Source: SIG307 sp045596385
GTDB lineage: Bacteria; Bacillota; Clostridia; Lachnospirales; Lachnospiraceae
Direction of reading: 5' to 3'
Length of the DNA stretch: 64,000 nucleotides
NCBI GenBank assembly: GCA_045596385.1
Contig: JAZOCC010000035.1
Coordinates: 1-64,000, forward strand
Position 1 is the first letter of the stretch, and each line of letters starts with the position of its first letter. Positions 1 through 6,641 of the stretch are shown here, one piece after another. Position numbers and translations under genes: made by a program. The notes beneath the pieces were generated by a model. That model did not search any database, was not told where the DNA came from, and saw only the letters and a program-made list of their open reading frames with translations.

Positions 1-21
1 GGCGGAAAAATTCGCCTGTAC

Positions 22-51
22 TTGACATGCATTGGTATTAGCTGTTATATA
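22..51 (+). promoter_or_regulatory. Putative sigma-A promoter at left edge
   Basis: A perfect -35 TTGACA (22-27) lies 18 bp before TATATA (46-51); TTATAT at 17 bp or TATAAT at 22 bp are alternative -10 boxes. No plus-strand gene follows. The next elements are two hairpins, the second a terminator, so the promoter would drive only a short non-coding transcript. It could also be a chance AT-rich match. Confidence 0.4.
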
Positions 52-57
52 TAATAC

Positions 58-188
58 GAGGGCTGAAAGCTCCCAAGAGAGCCTTCAGCCCAAATCATTA
101 TCATAGAAGATCAGTATTTACAGACTTTTATTCACACACTCGCAAAATCAAGGAGAAGGTTCCCATAAGAAGCCTTCTCCTCTTTTTA
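58..188 (+). ncRNA. Candidate small non-coding RNA, about 130 nt
   Basis: Between the TTGACA/TATATA promoter and an intrinsic terminator lies a 130-nt stretch without a coding frame. It begins with a hairpin of 8 perfect pairs (GGGCTGAA 60-67 with TTCAGCCC 84-91) with a further CTC/GAG pairing inside. It ends in the terminator at 151-188. I do not recognise a known RNA family. It could equally be the tail of a transcript from left of the window. Confidence 0.3.
151..188. terminator. Bidirectional intrinsic terminator
   Basis: A perfect 9-bp stem, AGGAGAAGG (151-159) with CCTTCTCCT (173-181), is followed on the plus strand by CTTTTTACT. On the minus strand it lies directly after the stop codon of the DUF3784-like gene and is followed by a weaker T-rich stretch. 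It can serve transcripts from both sides. Confidence 0.7.
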
Positions 189-536
189 CTTATACCTAAT
201 GATACGATTATTTTTTTTACAAAGAAAATTTCCTAATATAATCCATAACACACTTATTAGGATAACCAGAACAACACATATCTTTGCCATGATATCTACA
301 ACCGCTTTGGTACAAAAAGCTTCAGTTAAACCCATAATAACGCAGATTGTAGCAATAATAAGTACAAAGATGCCGGTTCCGCGACAAAGCTTTTTCTTGT
401 CGTATTTTGCTTGTTCTTCCGGTTTCATGGTGTTATAGCCGGCAATGAAGCGGCTACCGTGGCCGGTACAAAGAACAATGCCTAGAATAAGTAAAAATGC
501 TGCCACACAGAAAACACCGATTACTGTTCCCGACAT
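186..536 (-). CDS. DUF3784-like small membrane protein
   Basis: The 116-residue protein has three hydrophobic segments (about 5-25, 55-72 and 82-105). Between the first two is a polar loop with GYNTMKPEE-x-AKYD-x-KKLCR. That motif is typical of DUF3784-type membrane proteins of Clostridia, whose function is unknown. The ATG is preceded by GGAGG at good spacing. It lies 16 bp downstream of another membrane-protein gene on the same strand and may be co-transcribed with it. The stop codon sits in the U-tract of the terminator. Family assignment is from the loop motif only. Confidence 0.65.
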   Translation of the reverse strand: MSGTVIGVFCVAAFLLILGIVLCTGHGSRFIAGYNTMKPEEQAKYDKKKLCRGTGIFVLIIATICVIMGLTEAFCTKAVVDIMAKICVVLVILISVLWIILGNFLCKKNNRIIRYK

Positions 537-552
537 GTGTTATCCCTCCTTT

Positions 553-1122
553 TTAATCTTTTGATTTTATATCATAAAGTGTTTTAAGTGATTTATAATA
601 AGACACAATTACTTTATCACTTGTCTTTAATAAGGTGCGTGTCTTGCTTTCTGTCTTATATTCTCTGATACGTATTTTTATTGTTTCACCGGTTTTTGTT
701 TTACCGATTAAATAAGTCACGTCAGTTGAACCGTATTTGCGGAGTCCTTCTTTGATTGTCTTTACCTTTGCTTCTGTCAGCACAACATCTTTTGTCCCCA
801 GTGCTATATCGGATAAAGAAACTAATACACGGCTTCCCGCAAAGAAAAACAGGACGATTGCCAACAGAACAGCTCTTGTACGCTGGTATACCCTGTATGT
901 TGTCGTGGAATCCTCTTTCGAATTTAATAGCAGATGAAGAAAAAGTGTAAAAAGCAGTAGGAAAATACCGCTAAACAGTAACAGTATCCCCAGTGGGTAG
1001 GAACGTTCAAAATCGGTGACATAGGTAAAGATTACACCTGAAATAAGTAGTATAGGAATTGATATATATGCTATCATTCGGTATGTTTTGGCTATCTTCT
1101 TTTCCCTTGCTGTAAATTGCAT
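553..1122 (-). CDS. Hypothetical membrane protein with C-terminal soluble domain
   Basis: A 189-residue protein with three hydrophobic segments in the first 110 residues, followed by a soluble tail of about 80 residues ending in a tyrosine-rich stretch (YYKSLKTLYDIK). The start chosen is the ATG reading MQFTAREKK, 6 nt after GAGAGGG; an upstream in-frame ATG would add 17 residues without a better ribosome site. The plan of membrane segments followed by a short beta-rich tail resembles the proteins at 9104-9757 and 13839-14453. No family is recognised with certainty; DUF3592-like proteins have a similar layout. Confidence 0.6.
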   Translation of the reverse strand: MQFTAREKKIAKTYRMIAYISIPILLISGVIFTYVTDFERSYPLGILLLFSGIFLLLFTLFLHLLLNSKEDSTTTYRVYQRTRAVLLAIVLFFFAGSRVLVSLSDIALGTKDVVLTEAKVKTIKEGLRKYGSTDVTYLIGKTKTGETIKIRIREYKTESKTRTLLKTSDKVIVSYYKSLKTLYDIKSKD

Positions 1123-1150
1123 AATAAACCCTCTCATGCCCCTAAATAAT

Positions 1151-1184
1151 TTCCGGAAGCACTGTAGAATCAATGCTTCCGGAA
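1151..1184. terminator. Strong hairpin between two minus-strand genes
   Basis: An 11-bp perfect stem, TTCCGGAAGCA (1151-1161) with TGCTTCCGGAA (1174-1184), lies just after the stop of the broken kinase gene. The following minus-strand sequence is only moderately T-rich (AATTATTT), so termination may be partial. The plus-direction tail (AAAAATT) is not a U-tract. Confidence 0.5.
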
Positions 1185-1196
1185 AAATTATATCAT

Positions 1197-1803
1197 TTAT
1201 ACTATATCGGTGTCAAATAGTAACAGTTCCTTTGACCATTTCTTTGACTGAAGTATCACTGCATACTCTCCCACCACTTCCTTTATGATCCGAAGCTCCA
1301 GCTCCTGGCGATGCTTTAAGTGCGCAATCAGGTCATCAAAATTTTCCAAACTGTGTTTCATACCGTATGGCGAGTTCTTTAGGTACTCCAACATCATGGG
1401 AAGCCACAGCGGAGTACCGTCGGTGTCGCTTCGCTCTTTGCTGATGATACGGATGTTTTCTTCGACATCGTCGCTGTAAAGATACACCAGGAGAAAACTA
1501 TTTTTGTCAAGTGCATCGTACAGTTCCCGGTAAAACGCGAGAATCTCCTCGTCGCTTTTTTCATGGAACAAAATCAAATCTTCCGTAAGATTCTGTAAAA
1601 AGGAACATTCAAATATATAGCCGGTATCCCGGAAGGTCTTGTAACGGGAGGTGACGATTTCTTTTACCTCGTCAAAAGATTTCCGACCGTTATAGATTTC
1701 ATATTGCTCTAAATCCCTGTGGAAGCCCGGAATGTCTGTAAGAATTTTTTCCGGAACCTTGCAGGCCTTCAATCCATATATTTATATTCTTTTGATTTGT
1801 CAT
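1197..1803 (-). pseudogene. P-loop nucleotide kinase-like gene broken by deletion and frameshift
   Basis: An ATG at 1803, 7 nt after AGGAG, opens a frame reading MTNQKNINIWIEGLQGSGKN, which contains a Walker A motif (GLQGSGK). That frame ends about 15 codons later at a TGA near 1698. The rest of the protein is in another frame from about 1772 (KILTDIPGFHRDLEQYEIYNGR and onward, about 185 residues, stop at 1197). The usual 60-80 residues between the P-loop and the ILTDIPGFH segment are absent. This is inferred from memory of related Clostridial P-loop kinases, not from an alignment. The simplest reading is an internal deletion that also shifted the frame. A 191-residue remnant could only be made from an ATG lacking a ribosome site. 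The original substrate is unknown. It is preceded by an elaborate leader. Confidence 0.65.
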
Positions 1804-2022
1804 AGCTTTTCTCCTTTCAAAGTTGTTGCCAAAAGGATTAATTCTATATGTATTTTGCTTATGTAGCTCTTTTTTGCATACAAAAAAGAGAGGTTATGAG
1901 AACATAATCCACTTTTGGCAACACGATAAACAGTATCCGATGTCACGAAATACTGCGTTAACAACATATCATGTAAACAAAAGTAAATTATCTTCTCATC
2001 TTTTCACCTCTCTCTTTTTTAT
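1804..2022 (-). promoter_or_regulatory. Structured 5' leader with three-codon ORF and alternative hairpins
   Basis: Transcribed from the promoter at 2029-2057 toward the broken kinase gene. In order of transcription: an AGAGAGGTG ribosome site and a tiny ORF (ATG AGA AGA TAA, 1999-1988); an arm GTGTTGCCAAAAG (around 1923-1912); an arm at 1902-1882 that can pair with 2020-1993 (ATGAGAA/TTCTCAT plus AAAAAAGAGAGGT with its near-complement); a perfect 10-bp hairpin (CTCTTTTTTG, CATA loop, CAAAAAAGAG, 1867-1890) that uses the same 1890-1882 segment; and an arm at 1835-1824 pairing perfectly over 12 bp with 1923-1912. The pairings compete or interlock. This fits an attenuation leader of the antibiotic-inducible type; that function is inference. 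Confidence 0.5.
1988..1999 (-). CDS. Three-codon leader ORF (Met-Arg-Arg)
   Basis: ATG AGA AGA TAA lies 5 nt after a good AGAGAGGTG ribosome site and about 23 nt from the predicted transcription start. The ribosome site and the ORF together form the 5' arm of the long stem in this leader, so ribosome occupancy would free the opposing arm. Whether it is translated cannot be seen from sequence. Confidence 0.35.
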   Translation of the reverse strand: MRR

Positions 2023-2028
2023 AGGTTT

Positions 2029-2057
2029 ATTTTAACATATGGCTACCGTAATGTCAA
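2029..2057 (-). promoter_or_regulatory. Sigma-A promoter of the kinase-remnant leader
   Basis: TTGACA (complement of 2052-2057) and TAAAAT (complement of 2029-2034) are separated by 17 bp. The predicted start is near 2022, immediately before the leader ORF's ribosome site. Confidence 0.65.
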
Positions 2058-2104
2058 CGACACGCGCCTAGCTCCAGAAACACACGTTTTATACCGTACA
2101 AGTA

Positions 2105-3118
2105 CTAGTTTATCCCCACATACCCCGTCTTTTCAATAATCTTCTGTCCTTCCTCGGACAAGATCCAGTCAATGAGCACCGGAATGTTTTCGTTTGTATT
2201 GTCGGCCCGGTAAATGGCATAAAACTGCGCAATGACCGGATAGGTGCCGTTTTTGATGTTCTCTGCGCTTGGGTAGATGCCGTTTAAGGACAGCATTTTA
2301 ACATTTTCGTTTCCTACCATGTCGTCCATGTAGTATCGGAAGGAAAAGCCGATGGAACCGCCGGTTAGGGCAAAGGGGGATTTGCCTTTGATTTCCTGCC
2401 CCTTCATAAAGGCGTCCATGGCGCTCTGGCTGCCGCTTCCGGCCAAACGGGACACCGGATTGATGACACGGTTCGGTCCGCCCACGTCCTTCCAGTTGGT
2501 GTATTCTCCGGAATAAATACCACGAATTTGCTCTACGGTAAGGTTGTCCACCGGATTGTTTTCATTGACAAAGAACACAAAGCCTTCCAGGCCTACCGGT
2601 ACATAGACCAGCTCGACACCCTTCTCCTCTGCGTACTTCTTCTGTTCTGCCGAAGGTGCCGCACAAAAAAGAATGTCCGTGGTGCCGTCCACAATGGCCT
2701 CGTAGCCTCGTACGGTGTTTTTGTACTGCATTTTGCTGTCCGGGGCAAAGTTTTCCCCGTAGAAATTGTCGTCGGAAAATACGCCGCCTTCAAAGGTCAC
2801 GGAACCTTCCGGATACACATTGTCTACAAAGGCAGCATACACCGGAACCAACGCCGCGGCGCCGTCCAGGATCGGCAAATTGTCCGTAAGCTTTAAGGAA
2901 GAATCAATGCGTACCAGGTCCGAGTCCGGATTGTGAGGTAAATAGGCAGCCACATCAATCATTTTTGCCTGGGAAGTGTCACTGAAATTGTTGGCAAGAC
3001 GCCTGGTCAGGACAAAGTAAATACTGAGGTTAAATGCCGCAAATATAGCAATAATCAGCACTAAAACCGATAACTGTTTGCATAACGTAACTGATGCTCT
3101 TTTAGAATCACCTGCCAT
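2105..3118 (-). CDS. PstS-like substrate-binding protein, membrane-anchored
   Basis: A 337-residue protein with one N-terminal membrane segment (about 15-35) followed by a periplasmic-binding-protein type 2 fold of the PstS class. The C-terminal half carries YSGEYTNWKDVGGPNRVINPVSR followed by GSGSQSAMDAF, the hinge and ligand loop typical of phosphate-binding PstS proteins, and ends with WILSEEGQKIIEKTGYV. The ATG reading MAGDSK is chosen because AAAGGAG lies 11 nt before it; a longer in-frame start lacks a site. No pstCAB transporter genes are near and there is no lipobox cysteine, so it may be an orphan binding protein or sensor rather than a transporter part. It follows a 46-residue membrane peptide gene by only 2 bp. 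Confidence 0.8.
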   Translation of the reverse strand: MAGDSKRASVTLCKQLSVLVLIIAIFAAFNLSIYFVLTRRLANNFSDTSQAKMIDVAAYLPHNPDSDLVRIDSSLKLTDNLPILDGAAALVPVYAAFVDNVYPEGSVTFEGGVFSDDNFYGENFAPDSKMQYKNTVRGYEAIVDGTTDILFCAAPSAEQKKYAEEKGVELVYVPVGLEGFVFFVNENNPVDNLTVEQIRGIYSGEYTNWKDVGGPNRVINPVSRLAGSGSQSAMDAFMKGQEIKGKSPFALTGGSIGFSFRYYMDDMVGNENVKMLSLNGIYPSAENIKNGTYPVIAQFYAIYRADNTNENIPVLIDWILSEEGQKIIEKTGYVGIN

Positions 3119-3120
3119 AC

Positions 3121-3261
3121 CTACCACAGCTCCTTTCCGATAAAATAGATGATGGAGCAATGCTGATAAGAATGTATTGCATAAATCATATGTACAATCG
3201 TGAATATCAGACACAAGCCGACAACGGCCAGCGCTATTATTCGAAAGGTTTTGGATTTCAT
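3121..3261 (-). CDS. 46-residue single-span membrane peptide
   Basis: The ATG reading MKSKTFRII is preceded by GGAGG at 6 nt. The product has one strong hydrophobic helix (about 7-28) and a short tail. It ends 2 bp before the PstS-like gene and the latter's ribosome site lies inside its last codons, so the two are probably translationally linked. No family is recognised. Confidence 0.6.
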   Translation of the reverse strand: MKSKTFRIIALAVVGLCLIFTIVHMIYAIHSYQHCSIIYFIGKELW

Positions 3262-3304
3262 AAATGCCCTCCTTAGCCGTAACTTAATATGTTTATGTGT
3301 TTGC

Positions 3305-3553
3305 CTACATATATGCAACAGCCGTATACATAAGAGCGATAAATCCGATTACAACTACCAACAGGACACCCATGATAATAGAGGAAACGATGAGTACTGT
3401 TTTTGCGGCGCTTTTCTTCTGCACATTTAAATCATTCGGTTCGGCTTTATACTTTTTCTTTGCTGCAACATAGTTGCAAAGGCTTACGATAAAAAAGACA
3501 ATTGCCACTAACGGAATCAAATAAATCAATGTCAAAAATAATATACCTGCCAT
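3305..3553 (-). CDS. Small two-span membrane protein
   Basis: An 82-residue protein with hydrophobic helices at about 3-28 and 52-78, joined by a basic loop (AAKKKYKAEPNDLNVQKKSAAK). It has an AGGAGG ribosome site and a sigma-A promoter just upstream. It probably heads a small operon with the 46-residue peptide and the PstS-like gene. Function unknown. Confidence 0.6.
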   Translation of the reverse strand: MAGILFLTLIYLIPLVAIVFFIVSLCNYVAAKKKYKAEPNDLNVQKKSAAKTVLIVSSIIMGVLLVVVIGFIALMYTAVAYM

Positions 3554-3587
3554 AGGGGTAGCCTCCTGAATCTCAATTATTAGATTT

Positions 3588-3616
3588 AGTATAACATTCT
3601 ATCGAACAAAACTCAA
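3588..3616 (-). promoter_or_regulatory. Sigma-A promoter of the 3305-3553 gene
   Basis: TTGAGT (complement of 3611-3616) and TATACT (complement of 3588-3593) with a 17-bp spacer, about 35 bp upstream of the start codon. Confidence 0.65.
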
Positions 3617-3683
3617 TTCATTCATAAAATCATAAGAATTTCAAATTTGATTATGTAAAATATGTTTACATAATTAATTTATA

Positions 3684-3723
3684 GAAAGGACCCGATGCTT
3701 CCTTATATAGAAATATCGGGTCC
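3684..3723 (-). terminator. Intrinsic terminator after the Pro/Thr-stalk protein
   Basis: A perfect 9-bp stem, GGACCCGAT with ATCGGGTCC (3715-3723 with 3688-3696), lies just past the stop codon of the 3733-4443 gene. On the minus strand it is followed by TTTCTATAAATT, an imperfect U-tract. Confidence 0.6.
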
Positions 3724-3732
3724 TAGACTTAG

Positions 3733-4443
3733 TTATTTTTTCTTGTTCTTTTTCAATACGAAAAATAATACTCCACTAACGCAAACGATACATACAATGC
3801 CAACTATAGCCCATAGTAAAATGTATGGTGAACTCTTTTCTTGAACGGTGATATTTGTTGGAGTATCATCAAGAGGTTCCTTTACCGGTTCATTGTCACT
3901 AACAGCTGTCTCATCCTCTTTTGGAGCAGGTTCCGGTGTTGCAGTAGGAACAGGAGTCGGAGTCAGTTCCGGTGTTGGTGTCGGTTCCGGAGTCGCAGTC
4001 GGGATATTGTACACCCATGTACTAAAATTCAGGCCCTTGCCGGTTTCTTTATAGAAATCCCACAAAAAGTCATAAATTTTTTTCTGTACATCATAAAACT
4101 CTCCTGCTGTTTCAGAATTATATTCTTTCATAATCCAACGGTATTCTGGATTTAAAATACTATCATTTTTTCTTGTTATCCAATCCGACCATTTTGAAAC
4201 ATCGTCCTGAAGAGTCTCTAGTGTAACATCTAATTTTCCACTTTCCACAAATTTTGTAGCTTCAGCTGTATACCATTCTTGGATTTCCGGAATAGTCATA
4301 CTAGGAAAGTATGCATTATCTTCGGGAATCGTATAGGTAAAGATATTTTCCTTTGTTTCATTAGCATCATCCGCATATACTATGGTTGCTCCTGTAGAGA
4401 AGAATACCAACATTGCCACTAAAAACATAATTATTTTTTTCAT
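3733..4443 (-). CDS. Secreted, membrane-anchored surface protein with Pro/Thr stalk
   Basis: A 236-residue protein. Residues 1-25 form a signal peptide ending near ADA. About 110 residues of polar, helix-prone ectodomain follow. A low-complexity stalk comes next, rich in TPEPTPTP-type repeats (about 150-175). The protein ends in one membrane span (about 207-230) with a KKNKKK tail. There is no LPXTG, so anchoring is by the membrane span rather than sortase. The ATG chosen (MKKIIMF) has AGGAG 8 nt upstream. The ectodomain matches no family I recognise. The DNA under the stalk is a degenerate GTCGGxxCCGG-like repeat prone to slippage. Confidence 0.65.
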   Translation of the reverse strand: MKKIIMFLVAMLVFFSTGATIVYADDANETKENIFTYTIPEDNAYFPSMTIPEIQEWYTAEATKFVESGKLDVTLETLQDDVSKWSDWITRKNDSILNPEYRWIMKEYNSETAGEFYDVQKKIYDFLWDFYKETGKGLNFSTWVYNIPTATPEPTPTPELTPTPVPTATPEPAPKEDETAVSDNEPVKEPLDDTPTNITVQEKSSPYILLWAIVGIVCIVCVSGVLFFVLKKNKKK

Positions 4444-4581
4444 TTGAAATGCTCCTATCTGATTTAATGCTGAAATCATCCGATACTCCGATTTTTGAGT
4501 ATAATAAATCTTTTAAACTTTACATAGTAATTAATATTATTTCAATGGGTCATATTTCCTATAGCTAGAATCCATTTATTT

Positions 4582-4935
4582 TTACAAACTCTCCGGCTCA
4601 ATGGCCTTACCATCTCTCCAAATACGCTCCAAATCGTAGAATAAGCGGTCTTCTCTGGAGAAAATATGGATGACAACGTCGTTAAAGTCCATCAAAATCC
4701 AGCCGGAGGAACGGATTCCCTCGATACGCTCTGCGTGAATCTTCTGCTTTGCCAGAGCGTCGGTTACCTCGTCCACCATTGCCTCTACCTGAGAGGAGTT
4801 GGTACCGTTTGCGATAACAAAATAGTCCGCAATGACGGAAATGCCGGAAATATCAATAATCTTGATATCCTCTGCCTTCTTATCATCCAGCGCCTTGTAG
4901 GCGATTTTTACGATTTCTTTTGCTCTTTCGGTCAT
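4582..4935 (-). CDS. rsfS: Ribosome silencing factor RsfS
   Basis: A 117-residue protein of the RsfS/YbeB/Iojap family, which binds ribosomal protein L14 on the 50S subunit and blocks joining with 30S under nutrient limitation. Family features are visible: DISGISVIADYFVIANGTNSSQV near the N-terminus and a G-x-R-x-SGWILMDFNDVVIHIF core followed by YDLERIW. The start MTERAK has GGAGGG upstream; a longer start lacks a site. It lies downstream of the fused nadD-yqeK gene, the standard neighbour order in Firmicutes. Confidence 0.95.
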   Translation of the reverse strand: MTERAKEIVKIAYKALDDKKAEDIKIIDISGISVIADYFVIANGTNSSQVEAMVDEVTDALAKQKIHAERIEGIRSSGWILMDFNDVVIHIFSREDRLFYDLERIWRDGKAIEPESL

Positions 4936-5031
4936 AGTTTGTCCCTCCGATTTCTTTCTTTTCTCTATTATATTCATTCAATTGCCGGAATTCAACAGTT
5001 CAATTGGTTTTAGTCGGTATAAACGTCACGA

Positions 5032-6222
5032 CTACTCTTCGTACTTCGCCTGATATTCTTCAAAGGTCTCCGCCGTAGTCATGTCCGTCTCCTGCCCTGT
5101 GCTTGCCAGATACCGCAGTGTATTTTTTAGTGCCAAATAAATTGCTTTATCAATATCCTCAAAGGCAATCTGGCGAATCTTGTTTAAAGGAGGCTCTGTC
5201 GGCTGAGTACGGAACGGTTCCAGATAATCCGCAAGAAATACCACCTTTTCCAAATCCGTCATACCCGGACGTCCGGTAGTATGATAGGAAATGGCAGAAA
5301 GAATCTCCTCATCTGTAAGATAATACCCGGTCCGTGCGTAAAAAGCCCCCAGCTTTCCGTGAAGCAAAAAGCCGTTCCGTCGTTCGACCTCGGTAACGGA
5401 AATGGCGTATTTATCGCAATCCGCCACCAATTGTTCGTCGGAATAAGCCTTGGCACAATCATGTAAAATGCCGGCAATCAGTGCCCGCTCCGGCTGCAAT
5501 CCTAACGAAACCGCATAAGCTGCCGCTAAATGAGCCACTGCTACGGAATGTAAATAACGCTTTCGCGGTAAGATCTGTGCCATCTCTGCGTCAAGTTCTG
5601 CAAAAGTAGTCTTTGCATACAGCCGATGCTCCTGCAAATACGCCCAGACCTTCTCCGGTAAAAACTGCTTTATCTCCTCTGCATTTCCGGTATAAAAGGC
5701 TTTCCTGATTTCGTTGGAGGAAATCGGATGATCCGGCAATACGACGGTACCGATTTCTGCCTGCGGATACTGCGTCCGTAAGCTCTCTGCTGCCTCGTTA
5801 ACGGCTTTTTCTTCATAGCCTGCCCTGCCTGCGGCAAGTAGGGTACAAAGCTCTAAAATCCGCTCTGGACGGCGCCATTTAGTAAAGTTTACAAGGGAAT
5901 CCCCTCCGATGATAAAATAAAACTTCACATCCGGGTATTCCTTTGTTAAAAGCTCCAGTGTATCTGCGGTATAGGTAAGTCCATCCCGCTGTAATTCAAA
6001 ATCGGAAACCGTAAACCGGGTATCTGTCTGTGCCGCAAGCTTTGTCAGATTCAGACGATGTTCCTCGGAAAGCATGGCAAAATGCGACTTGTGGGGCGGA
6101 AGCTTTGAGGGCATCAGCCATACTTCCTCCAAGTCGTATTGCTCCGCTGCGGCCAGGCCCAAGGCTAAATGGCCCTTATGAATCGGGTTAAAGGTCCCGC
6201 CTAAGATTCCGATTTTACGCAT
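5032..6222 (-). CDS. nadD: Fused nicotinate-nucleotide adenylyltransferase and YqeK HD hydrolase
   Basis: A 396-residue two-domain protein. Residues 1 to about 200 are NadD, which makes deamido-NAD from nicotinate mononucleotide and ATP: GGTFNPIHKGH at the N-terminus is the nucleotidyltransferase HxGH motif and SSNEIRK is the ISSTxIR motif. Residues about 205-390 are a YqeK-type HD phosphohydrolase (symmetrical Ap4A hydrolase in Bacillus), with YLHSVAVAHLA, GILHDCAK and SYHTTGR...VFLADYLEP. In Bacillus these are separate adjacent genes, yqeJ (nadD) and yqeK. Here one uninterrupted frame covers both. Start supported by CGGAG 5 nt upstream. Followed by rsfS. Confidence 0.93.
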   Translation of the reverse strand: MRKIGILGGTFNPIHKGHLALGLAAAEQYDLEEVWLMPSKLPPHKSHFAMLSEEHRLNLTKLAAQTDTRFTVSDFELQRDGLTYTADTLELLTKEYPDVKFYFIIGGDSLVNFTKWRRPERILELCTLLAAGRAGYEEKAVNEAAESLRTQYPQAEIGTVVLPDHPISSNEIRKAFYTGNAEEIKQFLPEKVWAYLQEHRLYAKTTFAELDAEMAQILPRKRYLHSVAVAHLAAAYAVSLGLQPERALIAGILHDCAKAYSDEQLVADCDKYAISVTEVERRNGFLLHGKLGAFYARTGYYLTDEEILSAISYHTTGRPGMTDLEKVVFLADYLEPFRTQPTEPPLNKIRQIAFEDIDKAIYLALKNTLRYLASTGQETDMTTAETFEEYQAKYEE

Positions 6223-6297
6223 ATATACTCCGTTCTGCCGGTTTCCAGTGTAACCGACGATGCGACTTTACGTGAAAACACCGTAAAACAAACCGAA

Positions 6298-6594
6298 TTA
6301 CTTCGGCAGTACAATCTTTCTCTTCTCCGGCTGTCTTGCCTCACGGTACAGCACAATCTTTCTTCCGATGACCTGTACGACTTCCGAAAGGGTGTTTTCT
6401 GCAATGGCGTATGCCAGCTCCTTCGGCTCATCCAGGCAATTCTTTAATACATTAATCTTAATCAGTTCTCTTGCCTCAAGCGCCTCTTCCACACCTTCCA
6501 GATACTCGGTGGTAAGTCCTCCCTTGCCAATCTGGAAAATCGGGTCGATGTTCATGGCAAGTCCCTTTAAATATGCTCTCTGTTTTGTTGTCAT
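6298..6594 (-). CDS. yhbY: YhbY-family CRM-domain RNA-binding protein
   Basis: A 98-residue protein with a single CRM domain: MTTKQRAYLKGLA at the start, then the GKGGLT loop and a K-x-NVLKNCLDEP...A-x-AIAENTLSEVVQVIGRKIVLYR core. YhbY proteins associate with pre-50S ribosomes. The start MTTKQR is preferred because GAGGG lies 5 nt before it; another ATG four codons upstream has a weaker site. It sits between obg and nadD-yqeK, the usual order. Confidence 0.93.
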   Translation of the reverse strand: MTTKQRAYLKGLAMNIDPIFQIGKGGLTTEYLEGVEEALEARELIKINVLKNCLDEPKELAYAIAENTLSEVVQVIGRKIVLYREARQPEKRKIVLPK

Positions 6595-6641
6595 AGTATC
6601 CCTCATTTTATATCTTTCAAATCATATCCGATGTGCTACCG

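Noticed and set aside
3935..4010. Short repeated GTCGG/CCGG-rich DNA resembling a CRISPR-like repeat
   Set aside because: It is codon-period low complexity encoding the Pro/Thr stalk, with no unique spacers or cas genes.
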